Shown: positions 1-9,688 of the stretch, one piece after another | Layout: each line of letters begins with the position of its first letter | Position numbering within the stretch: position 1 is the first letter of the stretch | The notes under the pieces: generated by a model | Databases searched by the model: none | Seen by the model: only the letters and a program-made list of their open reading frames with translations | Told to the model about the DNA's origin: nothing | Origin: Plasmopara viticola | Taxonomy: Eukaryota; Oomycota; Peronosporomycetes; Peronosporales; Peronosporaceae | Direction of reading: 5' to 3' | Length of the DNA stretch: 64,000 nt | Assembly: GCA_001695595.3 (NCBI GenBank) | Contig: MBPM02000024.1 | Span: 186,001-250,000, forward strand | Program-made: the position numbers and the translations under genes

Positions 1-152
1 CAACTGCGACAATTTTAGTGGCGCAACATATGTGCAGGGTGCGCTTCCCTCCGAACTGCGCTATTACTAATAATACATGTATGCAGGGACGACTCGTTGA
101 GGTCGTGGATTGGCTAGCTAAGAGTGTTCGTCTGTCACGCTCGTCATGCTAG
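1..152 (+). CDS. 3' terminal exons of an unidentified gene (partial)
   Basis: Two exons, 1-38 and 87-152, join in phase across a 48-nt intron. The intron has a GTGCGC donor, a TACTAAT-like branch site (about 65-71) and a TGCAG acceptor. The joined frame reads TATILVAQHMCR, then GRLVEVVDWLAKSV, and stops at TAG 150-152. A second frame through the same intron ends at TGA 98-100 and cannot be excluded. The family is not recognised; only the last ~33 residues are in the window. The gene lies 340 bp upstream of the CYC8-like gene on the same strand. The intron signals are convincing; the choice of frame is an inference. Confidence 0.4.
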   Translation, partial: TATILVAQHMCRVRFPPNCAITNNTCMQGRLVEVVDWLAKSVRLSRSSC

Positions 153-491
153 ACTGTCGCTGCACCCCTGTGTTTGCCATTGATGTGGTACTATTCGTTC
201 GGTAGAGATTACTGTATGATAAATATGAACACGACAGTCAAATAGAGAAGCTGACAGTACCAATTCTTGTCCAACGTGCAATCTTAACGTGGCTAGGGCT
301 TCTGCCTCCGGATAATGGTTTCCCCCCTCTTTTCCCAGAAGCTCCCCGCCCTCCATTTGAAACTTGCGCAGTACGTAAACCGACGGCTTGTGAGCAAGTC
401 GAAGAGAATACACATTTAGCGTTATCCAACGCGCTAACGGCCGCACATTCGAGAGAAAGGCGGCATCGCTTTTCTTCCGGTATATCGCAAT
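153..491. other. Intergenic, presumed promoter of the CYC8-like gene
   Basis: About 340 bases without a supportable gene. Minus-strand open frames here have no recognisable domain and look like chance. The stretch must contain the promoter and 5' UTR of the TPR gene that starts at 492; no clear core element was picked out. Confidence 0.5.
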
Positions 492-2592
492 ATGGCCACT
501 CCTAAAATGGAGGAGAACAATACGGTGCGTTTTCGTGTACTGAGAGTGATGGTCATCAAGAGCTAACCTTTTTATAATGGTATAGCTTGCCCGTCAGCTA
601 TCCGCTGCAAATGAAGAAGCTTGGCTATCGCTAGGCCGCATCGCTGAGATGATGGGCGATGACGAAAACACAATGCTTGCTTATGAGAAGGTTTTATCGC
701 ACAATCGTTTAAACGCCACTGCGCTGTTTGCCATCGGATGTTGCTACGAAAAAGTAGAGGACTATACCAAGGCTGCTGACTGTTTCCGTGGCCTCGTGTC
801 CTTAAACGAGCAAAATTCGGACGCATGGGGTCATCTTGGCTACTGCTGCCTTATGATGAACGACCTCACGAGTGCGCATACGGCCTACCAGTATGCCATG
901 TACAACAACCCCATGAGTCAGAAGGATCCGAACATGTGGTACGGCATTGGCCAGCTATACGAACGTCTGGGCTCACTTGAGCACGCACAAGAGTCGTTTG
1001 AGGCCGTGCTTCGATTCGAGCCGAATTTCAATATGGCACTCGAGGTTAAATTTCGTCTTGGAATAATCGCTAAACAGCGAGGAGATTATGATGGCGCTTT
1101 AGAACGTCTCAAGTCAGTGTTGCACGACGTACAAGCTAATGTACAAACTACTGAGATGGCCAGTGATATTTGGACGCAAATCGGACACGTGTACGAGCTA
1201 AAGGACGAAATCCAGCTTGCTAAGTCGAGCTACCTCAAGGTCGCAGAGCTTAATCCCAATAATGCCAAACCATTGCAGCAGCTTGGTTGGCTCTGTCTTA
1301 AGCATAGTGACCATTCGCCTGCTATCGATTACTTGAAGAAAGCTGTGGCTATTGATCCGCAAGACGGCAAAGGATGGTACCTTTTGGGTCGATGCTACAT
1401 GGCTGTACAGGAATTTGAAGAAGCTTATGATTCGTATAAGCATGCTGTAACCACAGACTCCCAAAATCCGAACGTATGGTGCTCACTCGGTGTGCTCTTT
1501 TACCAGTTGAACCAGCATTTAGACGCTTTGGATGCGTACTCGCGCGCTATTAACATCAACCCTAACATTTGCGAAGTCTGGTACAACGTTGGAACGCTGT
1601 ACGACACGTGCAACCAAACGAGTGATGCTCGAGATGCTTACCAAAAAGCAGCAGAGCTAGGTGCCGATGCACAATTTATCCGTGAGCGTTTGGAGCTTTT
1701 ACGTGTTCGGGAGACCGGTCAGTCCACTATTGGCATGGCTGGAGCTAACTCAGCTCCTGGTCCCTCCGAGCCCCCTACCACATCCCCCATGCCGACATTT
1801 TCGTCGAGACCTACAGTTGAGTCACAATATCAGCCACAACAGCAGGGCGCACCTACACAGGGAGCTCAGCCTAATGGGGCTTCTCAAGTCAGTCAAGGGG
1901 CCCCAATGGCTCATATGCTTCGTGCTGGTGAGGCTACAATGAGCATGAGTATGGGCAGTGCACCGACGACGAATGCTATTAGCGCTAGTGGCCCAGATAC
2001 CAATAGCATTGCACGTGGAGTGCCTGTAGGCAGCGCGGGCATGAGTATGATGCGTGGCATGGGACGTAGTGCTCCAATGAATGGCGGCGGTATGATGCCA
2101 CGTGGTGTAATGGGTGGCATGGTCCCTGGTATGCAACATCCTCCTCAAGCTCAACAGATGCAATCGCAGCACCCACAAGCTCAAGCACACGCCCAAGCTC
2201 AAGCACAGGCTCATGCCCACGCGCAAGCTCAAGCTCAAGCTCAAGCTCAGGCGGCCCAGGCAGCACATGCTCACCATCACGCACAGATGCAAGCTCAGAT
2301 GCAGGCACAACAACAACATGTGCAGGCTGTGCACATGCATCAAGATGGTCGTCGAGGAATGCCCGGTCGACCAATTAAGGAGGAAAAGGTTGGAGGAATG
2401 CGCTACGCAATGGACGGAGGAGATCGTAAACTCCAGGCGCCACCGCAACGTCTTGCTGGTCTGAACCCAAAAAATTTAGGTGGACCCACTGGTGTTCCAC
2501 AAGGTGGACGTCGCGATCGCTTTCCTATTCCCATGAGCGATCCTAAGCAGCATCAACATCCATCGCTCCAGCCGCCTCCTGGCAGAAGGTGA
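492..2592 (+). CDS. CYC8: CYC8/SSN6-like TPR transcriptional co-repressor
   Basis: Nuclear co-repressor subunit; in other eukaryotes CYC8/SSN6 joins TUP1 on DNA-bound repressors, and UTX/UTY share the TPR type. Exon 1 is 492-524 (MATPKMEENNT); a 61-nt intron (525-585, GTGCGT...TATAG) is followed by exon 2, 586-2592. This gives 679 aa. The start was chosen because splicing adds a TPR-like helix (LARQLSAANEEAWLSLGRIA) ahead of the longest single-exon frame. About ten TPR units fill residues ~20-370, with repeated GWYLLG/VWCSLG/VWYNVG signatures. The rest is low complexity, rich in Met, Gly, Gln, Ala and His, including a Gln-Ala tract. A putative AATAAA polyadenylation signal lies ~80 bp after the stop. 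The architecture strongly supports the family; the name is by similarity. Confidence 0.88.
2165..2262 (+). repeat. CAAGCT hexanucleotide repeat coding for Gln-Ala
   Basis: The CYC8-like coding sequence contains an imperfect run of CAAGCT/CAAGCA hexamers giving alternating Gln-Ala and His-Ala residues. The purest part is about 2223-2250. Hexamer changes preserve the frame, so the tract length may vary between strains. Confidence 0.8.
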
Positions 2593-2851
2593 AGTCCGCG
2601 CTAGCGCCCAACACGCAACAAAGCTTAGTTTCTTAGTTTAGCTTAGCGTGTGCGTTTGAGAAATATGCAGTAATAAAACAAAAAAGTGAAAGTGATAGCG
2701 GTTTATAACGATAGCGTATTTTTTTCAGCTGTTATCGTCCTTGACAGCTATGGCTTCGGCAATAAGAATTTGCAGCATAAAAACCTCTCACACATAATAT
2801 GTCGAACGAGGCGAAAAAAATTCGGTGATAGGAAGCCTAGTGATTCACGCA

Positions 2852-3046
2852 ATGGAGGATAGAGACGAAGATCGACAGCTCTGTAAAGCCATAACTCCTT
2901 TGCATAAGATCGTTGACGACGTGGAGAACGATGAGACGCTCGAATACGAGCTTACTAGCATTGGGAAACGACCGTATTTGTCCGATGTAATCGAGAAAAG
3001 CGTGAACTTGTACGACGCGAGCGTAATCGACTGCACGCACCGATAG
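2852..3046 (+). CDS. Small hypothetical acidic protein (64 aa)
   Basis: An ATG at 2852 opens 64 codons to TAG at 3044-3046. The product is acidic (for example IVDDVENDETLEYEL) with no domain I recognise, no signal peptide and no membrane segment. It lies 260 bp after the CYC8-like stop on the same strand. It could be a small gene, a detached exon or chance; the even acidic composition is the only argument for coding. Confidence 0.25.
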   Translation: MEDRDEDRQLCKAITPLHKIVDDVENDETLEYELTSIGKRPYLSDVIEKSVNLYDASVIDCTHR

Positions 3047-3671
3047 CACGTCCTTTTTTAAAGTCGTGTTTAATAAATATACAGCAGATGAGCCTTTTCA
3101 ATATTTATTTACAAATGGATAGGCGTCAACGCCATGTATCCATTGGAAGGTGCAAAGTAGTTACGCGTGTGAACTATTACAAGCTCAGCTTGCGCTCGCA
3201 TTTATATTGATCTTGTCTTTCTCCAAATTAGAGGCCTGCAACGATGTCTGCGTCGGAATACACGGTTGTTCACACTATGCGTTAGTCACCCATTCTTACG
3301 AGCAGATGGCTGTACCCACATATACCTAGCCGCCAGCATGATAGTAAGCAAAACTCAAATGTCGCGATATGACCGCACAAACAGCAGGTCGTAAACCTTA
3401 CTATTTGAAGTGAAAATTGAGCTTCTTACACTGTTAAGTAATACTCTATCATATAACTGTTATTAGATCTGGAGCCACTTTCCAGGTGTAAAGTTATAAG
3501 AAAAGCATGACAAAACGTTATGACACGACTATTTAATTGCTAGAGCGCTATATCTTTAACACGTGCCAAACATAAACTCAACAAATTAAAGAGCTTATCT
3601 GATACCATAATGCTGACGTTCTGCAACTTAATTTAAGCAATAGATGGTGGATTTTCTTTATGGGTAAATAC
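3047..3671. other. Gene-free AT-rich stretch
   Basis: No open frame with domain content on either strand and no repeat that I could match elsewhere in the window. It ends at the first target-site duplication of the SINE. Confidence 0.5.
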
Positions 3672-3685
3672 ACATCCTGAGCCCA
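3672..3685. repeat. Target-site duplication, left copy of SINE
   Basis: The 14-nt sequence ACATCCTGAGCCCA here is repeated exactly at 3973-3986. It brackets the tRNA-like element, as expected of LINE-mediated insertion. Confidence 0.85.
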
Positions 3686-3972
3686 AAGATGTAAGCTACC
3701 GGAATCCACGCGCTAGGACTAAGCTGTCTCTATCGCGTATCAATCCGACCTATATTGGGACCGGGTTCCATACCCCTCATTACACTATGGAGCTTTTTCA
3801 GTCAGTAGGGCGTCCCTCACCCGACCCTTTAATTACCCAATCGAGCGCGAGTTGATAGGGAAGTCACACAGTGACCGATCTCCGACTGCCTCAATTCGGA
3901 TCCTATGGGTATCGAATCAGATACCTTTCGGTCCTGGGTCGAACGGCTAACCGCTCGAGCCACAGAGTCGGT
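3686..3972 (-). mobile_element. tRNA-derived SINE
   Basis: A 287-bp element between identical 14-nt direct repeats. On the minus strand its head has an A-box (TGGCTCGAGCGG, about 3951-3962) followed ~45 nt later by a B-box (GATTCGATACCC, about 3907-3918), the internal pol III promoter of a tRNA gene. The remaining ~200 bp have no coding capacity. Structure and exact duplications make a SINE the best reading; tRNA-related SINE families are known in Phytophthora infestans. The exact target duplications suggest a fairly recent insertion. The parent tRNA was not identified. Confidence 0.85.
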
Positions 3973-3986
3973 ACATCCTGAGCCCA
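3973..3986. repeat. Target-site duplication, right copy of SINE
   Basis: Exact copy of the 14-nt sequence at 3672-3685, adjoining the tRNA-like head of the SINE. Confidence 0.85.
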
Positions 3987-4769
3987 GAGCGAATATAGGA
4001 TGTGCGATATTATACGTGTTGACGTATCTAAAGCCTTTTTAGTGGGCAAAAAGCTCAAATATACGAGCACTACTTTAAGTGGAATTAAAATTTCTCCGCA
4101 GGCGGGCGGTGTATCACCACCGAAGTCATTAACATCAGGGCGAACGGTTTACCACCACTTTCGGGTAACATAAGTCTGCAAGACGAATGTAGCACCATGA
4201 ATTTCGGGCAATACAATTCGCAAGCGAGTGACTCATGTTCATAAGACAAGGTAGATGACATGGATGCAAGATAGCACCGGTAATAAAGGTTTACAAGTAG
4301 GCCCGCAAGGCAAGGTAAGTAGCAAAGTACCACCACTCCGTTTTGCAGAAACCGAACAGGGATACGGTTTTAGAATTTCTATGGGTGTCACGAACAATCC
4401 GTATTAATTGCTGATTGTCAGGCACGCTCCAATTGAAGGCGCTGTTATAGGTTATATAATAATCAATTTGAAGCTACCAAATTGTTAGATAATATCAAAC
4501 TCAGAAACTGCCTTGAACGCGGTGTTTCTGTAATCGCTTTCTTCGTTTTAGACAAATACATTCTTAATGTAGACGCTTTTTTTGTTCTAGACAAGAATGT
4601 TCGAGACCATTGCCTAAATTTTTGAAAATCCGGTATATCCATCATAAGCAAAATTCTCAAGATAGATAATTACGAAAAATACATGATATAGCTAGGTATC
4701 GAAATTATAACACTAGGCAATGCATATGCTATTTATCGTTTCTATATGTCAGTACCTCTATCTATCTTT
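3987..4769. other. Gene-free stretch downstream of carrier gene
   Basis: Short minus-strand open frames here have no domain content and no splice signals that would join them to the carrier gene. It should include the carrier's 3' UTR near its right edge. No repeat was recognised. Confidence 0.45.
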
Positions 4770-5879
4770 CTAGTAGCCAAGGTCAGCAGCGATTTTTTTG
4801 GCTTCTTCCCAGAAGAGAAATGTGAAGACGGTGTGCGGCCCTAGTCGCATGTAATGGGCTGACCAGCCCTTGTAGAACCCGCGAAATCCTTCACTCTTCA
4901 TCGTTTTTGAAATGCAGTCTATGACGCCTGAATAGAGCTTTCCTTTCCCGTTCACAACCTTTTGGCTATAAAGGCGCGTGGACACTACATCCATCGGGTT
5001 CATCGCCGTCGTCACTACGAGACCCGTCAAGACACTCGCTGTTTACAGCACCTTAACCTTAGCTCAACACCTACAAAAGCGTCAATTACAATAAAAGCTT
5101 ACAGCCAAGATGAACCATGACACCGTCCTCAATACCCGCAGCAAGAACGAATGTCTTCGCTTGTGTGTACGTCGCTAGCTGGGTACCAGATCCAATCTAA
5201 GCCAAACAATCCTCTCAAAATTAGTTCTTTACAATTCCATATCAACAAACAACTCTCTCGCATACTGCAACACGTGGTATCGACGCTGTTGCACCTCGGT
5301 ACAATCCCTTCAGTCCCTCTGCTTTGAGGATTTGTCGAAATCCGTCAATCTAAAAAAAATAACAAAATCAGTGCTCCATTGTCCTTCTCCTGCTTTCCTT
5401 CATACCATTCCTTTGTACGCGTACTGAGCATTAATCTTTCCAGCTGAGCTTGCAGCCTGTATCCTAGCCTTGACGAGAAAGAAAGGGCTGCCTACACACG
5501 CGCCAATCATCCCAGAGGTGGCCGCAGCGCAAACGTTGCGCACGGGGAACCAATAAGACGTGGGATCTGTAGCCCCAAACACCTTCTGCAAAGGCTCGAA
5601 TAACCCCAGACGCGGACCATTCATGACAATTTGGTATGAGATGCCAGGCCCTAGGCCGCGTTGGATGCCACGGATGCCCTCGGTGCGACAGATGGTGTAA
5701 AAGGCATGCGCGAAATTGCGGTACCGCACGACGGGCGCTGAACTTTGGGTCACCAGCGCCAACTCGCCCTGCAACTGCATGCGTGTTTTGACAACTTCCA
5801 TTGGATTAGATACCACGCAAGCGCCAGCCGTAGCTATGCTGGCCAAAAGGAAGTCCAATATCATGTTACGATCTCCCAT
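4770..5879 (-). CDS. Mitochondrial carrier, SLC25A34/35 (OAC1)-like
   Basis: Inner-membrane metabolite carrier. Four exons fit in phase: 5879-5406, 5349-5266, 5196-5103 and 5038-4770, with donors GTATGA, GTATGC and GTAAGC. They code for 306 aa, the normal length for SLC25 proteins. Three carrier repeats are visible, with signatures NPMEVVKTRMQLQGE, SPFFLVKARIQ and NPMDVVSTRLYSQ. The first repeat (about residues 5-35) closely resembles SLC25A34/35 and yeast OAC1, which carries oxaloacetate and sulfate in yeast; substrate here is inference. The start at 5879 was preferred over an upstream in-frame ATG at 5924 because it places the first helix at the usual distance. The gene is divergent from the PheRS alpha gene, with 169 bp between start codons. 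Confidence 0.9.
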
Positions 5880-6048
5880 CTTTTTTATTAATGCAACAAA
5901 TCGACAGTCACAATTGCAGTCCACATCATTTAAGAAATTTTATCATATCGCAATCACTCTTTCCTGCTATGACTATTCGAAGATAGAATAATTGTGTTCT
6001 ACACATTGGTCTCGAGAGTATCAAAGGAGTGCTGGTCGTCATCCAATT
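5880..6048. promoter_or_regulatory. Divergent promoter of carrier and PheRS alpha genes
   Basis: Only 169 bases separate the start codons of two divergently transcribed genes, so both promoters and 5' UTRs must overlap or abut here. No defined core element was assigned. The inference rests on gene arrangement alone. Confidence 0.45.
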
Positions 6049-7797
6049 ATGAGCGTTGAAGCGGACAAGACGCGCGCTGAAGCGCTGCTGCTACAAACCA
6101 TCGATAGCAAAGGCTTTGTCGACGACACGTATGAGTTCTCGCTGGCTAATAATCTATCACACGATCTAGTGGTCGGTGTCATGAAGTCGCTTCTTGTGGA
6201 TGCCTTTGTGACTGACACGGAACGCTCCACGTCTTTTTACGTGCTGAAAGACGAAGCCAAGAGTTTTCTAAATCATGGGTCACCTGAAATTCGAGTCTTC
6301 CGTGCTATTCCTGCCGAAGGTGTTGACCGGAAGACACTGGAGGTCGCAGTAGGCGCTACCACGCTCAAGGTCGGACAGGGTGCGTGCATGAAGAACAAGT
6401 GGATTCGTTTGGACAAAACGGAAGGAAAGCTCTACCGCAATATCGAGCATGTCGACGACATAATTACCGAGATGCTTCGTCGTGTGGACCAGGCGGATGG
6501 CGCGCTCTCAGCCGTTTCCCAGGACGAAGCCAATACACTCAAGCGTCGAAAACTTGTGGAGATGCGCACGCGCAAGTCATACGCGTTAAAAAAAGGCGTT
6601 AACTTTGCGTTGCAGAGAAAGAAACAGGCGGCTGGACTCACGAAGGAAATGTTGGAAGGGTGAGTAGAAAAGGAGGAGTGGGTTAGAAGAGGTAATTGAC
6701 GTTGTTACTGCAGTGATGCGTGGAAAAAGGAGACTTTTAAGCCATACAACTTTAAGGCGATGGGGCTGAATGTTGGTGGTGGCCATTTACATCCGCTAAT
6801 GAAAGTGCGCGCAGAGTTTCGTCGCGTGCTGATGGACATGGGGTTAGTTAAGGCTACAAATGGCTAGTTAAACGGTACTTACCTATTATATTGTGTGCAT
6901 TGTAGATTCCAGGAAATGCCTACCAACCGCTTTGTGGAGAGCAGTTTCTGGAACTTTGACTCGCTCTTTCAACCGCAGTCACATCCTGCCCGTGACGCAC
7001 ACGACACGTTTTTTCTTACTCGTAAGTTTAGTAGCAACAGATTATGGCGGATAAATTTGTTGTTAATTTGATGTCTGTGTGCAGAGCCCAAGTATTGCCT
7101 GACGGTTCCGGAAGAGTATTACAAGCGCGTTCATGACATGCACGAGAATGGTGGCTTTGGCTCTATTGGGTACGATAATTTGATGGATGATTGTTCTCGA
7201 AAGGTATTAAATACAGATTTTTTTCGCAGTCACGGCCGTGGTGCCTTTAAGCGCGAGACGTCCATGACAAACATCCTGCGTACGCACACGACCGCTATCT
7301 CAGCTCAGATGTTGTACAAGCTCGCTAATCAACCCGGTGGCTTCACACCGCAAAAGTATTTCTCCATCGACCGCGTTTTTCGTAACGAAAGTATGGATGC
7401 AACTCATTTGGCCGAGTTTCATCAGGTCGAGGGCGTCGTAGCTGACTACGATCTGTCATTGGGTGACCTCATTGGTATTATTAAGGCTTTCTTCTTGAAG
7501 ATCGGTATCACGCAAATGCGCTTCAAGCCGGCCTACAACCCGTACACGGAGCCAAGTATGGAGATTTTTGCTTTCCATCCGGACCTTAAAAAATGGACCG
7601 AGATTGGTAACTCGGGTGTGTTTCGCCCAGAGATGCTACGCCCCATGGGTTTGCCTGAAAACGTCCGTGTGATCGCGTGGGGGTTATCGCTCGAGCGTCC
7701 TACGATGATTAAATACCGTCTTAACAATATCCGAGACCTTTTTGGCCACAAGATTGACCTCGAGCAGACTCGATCGGCTAAGCTTTACCGCTACTAG
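6049..7797 (+). CDS. FARSA: Phenylalanyl-tRNA synthetase alpha subunit, cytosolic
   Basis: Catalytic alpha subunit of the cytosolic alpha2-beta2 PheRS, which charges tRNA-Phe. Four exons: 6049-6659, 6714-6842, 6906-7021 and 7085-7797. All junctions keep phase, with GTGAGT, GTTAGT and GTAAGT donors; total 522 aa, close to the ~508 aa of the human protein. Residues 1-200 form the N-terminal winged-helix region. The class II catalytic core follows, with [14 protein letters not shown] start (here [20 protein letters not shown]), the acceptor region [18 protein letters not shown], motif 2 around [10 protein letters not shown] and motif 3 [14 protein letters not shown] near the C-terminus. It appears intact. 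Confidence 0.95.
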
Positions 7798-8092
7798 ACG
7801 TAAAGATGAATTGCGATTTATTCAGGCTCGGCCGCGAAGACTTTAGGCAGTAGTAATACACGCAATGAAGAATTGTAGAGGGGGAATTTTCTGTGCATTT
7901 AAACAAAGTCATGATTTTTTTTAAATTTGTGCTAATTGCTTCATTATTTAATGACATCTTCGCTAGCTTTCGTTTGATTTTTAGATATGTGCCATACCAG
8001 ATTTCACGACGGGCGTTGTTCCTACCTACTAAGTGCATAGGGGCCAAATAAGCGCATTTTACTGGTAGAAGACATTATCCTCACGTTGAGCA
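7798..8092. other. Intergenic, convergent 3' ends
   Basis: Tail-to-tail spacer between PheRS alpha and the ankyrin-RING pseudogene. Bases ~8037-8092 match the 3' flank of the second ankyrin-RING copy near 10993-11050, so the duplication includes downstream sequence. Confidence 0.5.
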
Positions 8093-9130
8093 CTATGAAT
8101 TTGTTTCATTAAGACGCGACCTGCACATGGGGCAATCTTCGTGGCCCCTGTCAAGCAGCTTTATCACGCAAACCAAGCAAAAAGTATGACCGCATGCCGT
8201 TGTGATGGAACTTTCCATGTCGAGAAAACAAATCGGACATTGTTCCGCATTTGTCTTGACGAGGAGCTCGGCCCGAATTTCTGCACGCATCTTCTCCTCG
8301 ACTTGAGCTTGAATCTCAGCTCGGATCTTTACACGCAGTAAAGCCTTAGTTTGCTCGGCACGAGTTGCAGCTTCTACTTCTGCTCGAATTCTTGGTTCTT
8401 CTTCAGCACGAATTTTTGCTTCTTCTTCGACACGAAGTCGAGCCTCGAGATTACTTGGACTGACGTCCACAATTTCACAAGACTTTGGTCGGGATATCGG
8501 GCCTTTATTGCAAGTGCTTAGAGTACGCTTGTTCCGATACTTTGTTTAAGCTTCAAATGTACCAACGTCATCATTGTCAGCGTTATTTACTGATTAGTCT
8601 TCTTTGTCCACAGTTCCTCTCTCGTCGTGTTCACCCAAAACATTAACGACGGATTTGAGTCCATTTCTGCTTGCTATGGCGAAATCATCTGCTGGGCGAC
8701 GATTCGATTGTTTTTTATAAAGATACTGCACAACACAGAGATGACCGTTGCTCGCTGCAGCAGTGATTGCAGCATCTGTGACTTGCTGGTTAAGGTTAAC
8801 ATGTAAATACATTACGATTTCTAGAAACCCCTTTGAAGCTGCGTTTATCATCGCAGCAGTGGTACACCCTTCCGTACGGTGTTGCTCCAGCCCTAAGACT
8901 ATCAAGAGAAAACCATTGCATGCAGCGCCATCGATTGCCGCGGGAGTACAGCCTTCTTTGCGATTGCAATGCAACCATAGAAACACATTAAAATGACCAT
9001 GTCGAGCGGCGGCATCGATTGCTAACGTAGTGCAGCCTTTTAATCTGTTCTTGTGCAGCCATTTCACCACGTCGAGATGGCCATTCATGGCGGCCCCGTC
9101 CATCGCAGCGGTTGAACAGCTAATACCTGT
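8093..9130 (-). pseudogene. Ankyrin-RING protein, copy 1 (two in-frame stops)
   Basis: One reading frame codes for ankyrin repeats (about 9130-8597) and then a RING domain (about 8470-8096). It is interrupted by two TAA codons: at 8596-8594 and about 50 bases downstream of it. The ankyrin part has ~28-residue units such as GCTTLAIDAAARHGHFNVFL. A Glu/Arg/Ala-rich helix with xIRAE repeats precedes a C3HC4 RING with CPIC, CGHTFCLVC and CPMC, complete and so potentially zinc-binding. There is no ATG at the front; a TTCACAG acceptor near 9127 suggests a missing upstream exon. The second copy reads Gln and Ser at the two stop positions, so the fusion is ancestral. Alternatively it now makes two separate proteins. 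RING proteins usually act as E3 ubiquitin ligases. Confidence 0.7.
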
Positions 9131-9136
9131 GAACAA

Positions 9137-9688
9137 AATTTCTTTTCAGAAGTACAAATAAAAATTATCACGTCCGTCCCTCATGAGATAGGGTGTGCCT
9201 TCCTAGCACAAATAGTGTTTTATTTTGCCAAGAAATATAAGAAGCAAAGTGACGGCATTATTGAATTAGATTTGCAACTTAATGGTCCATCGACTCAGCT
9301 GGTACTACCCGGTGTTGTTGTGCGTGTTACCATTAAAGTGTGAGCTGTTTAATGTGCGCGTTACCATTGAAGTGTGAGCGGATTGTCGTGCGATAGCTTA
9401 CTTTAAGTATTGTCTTTAGTGACATGTTTCTACTAATGACTGTGTTTGTAGCAGCGAGCTATAACAATTTTTCCTTCAAAACGGAGTTGAAGTGTTGTTC
9501 TGGTCAATTATGCTTGATAACTTGCACTTTTTCAATCTGCTTATTTAGTCTTGCGATTAGGGCTCACATGTGAAATATGTGATATCATCTTCAAGCAAAC
9601 GAAATTGTGAAAAAGTCAAAATTGAGTTGAAAGCCATCAACCAAACTATAGCATAAATCTTCACAAAAGATCATGGAAATTAACGAGA
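9137..9688. other. Divergent spacer between ankyrin genes
   Basis: No gene is supported. It separates the minus-strand ankyrin-RING copy from the plus-strand ankyrin gene and should carry the latter's promoter. It also contains the short tandem repeat at 9321-9379. Confidence 0.5.
9321..9379. repeat. Two-copy tandem repeat upstream of ankyrin gene
   Basis: A ~25-nt unit (TGCGTGTTACCATTAAAGTG followed by TGAGC) occurs twice at a spacing of ~33 nt, with two changes between copies. Confidence 0.7.

Noticed and set aside
144..446. 100-codon minus-strand ORF upstream of the CYC8-like gene
   Set aside because: No motif; it overlaps the inferred 3' exon of the upstream gene and the promoter region.
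1822..2448. 208-codon minus-strand ORF inside the CYC8-like gene
   Set aside because: It is the antisense shadow of the repetitive Gln/Ala/His/Met-coding region.
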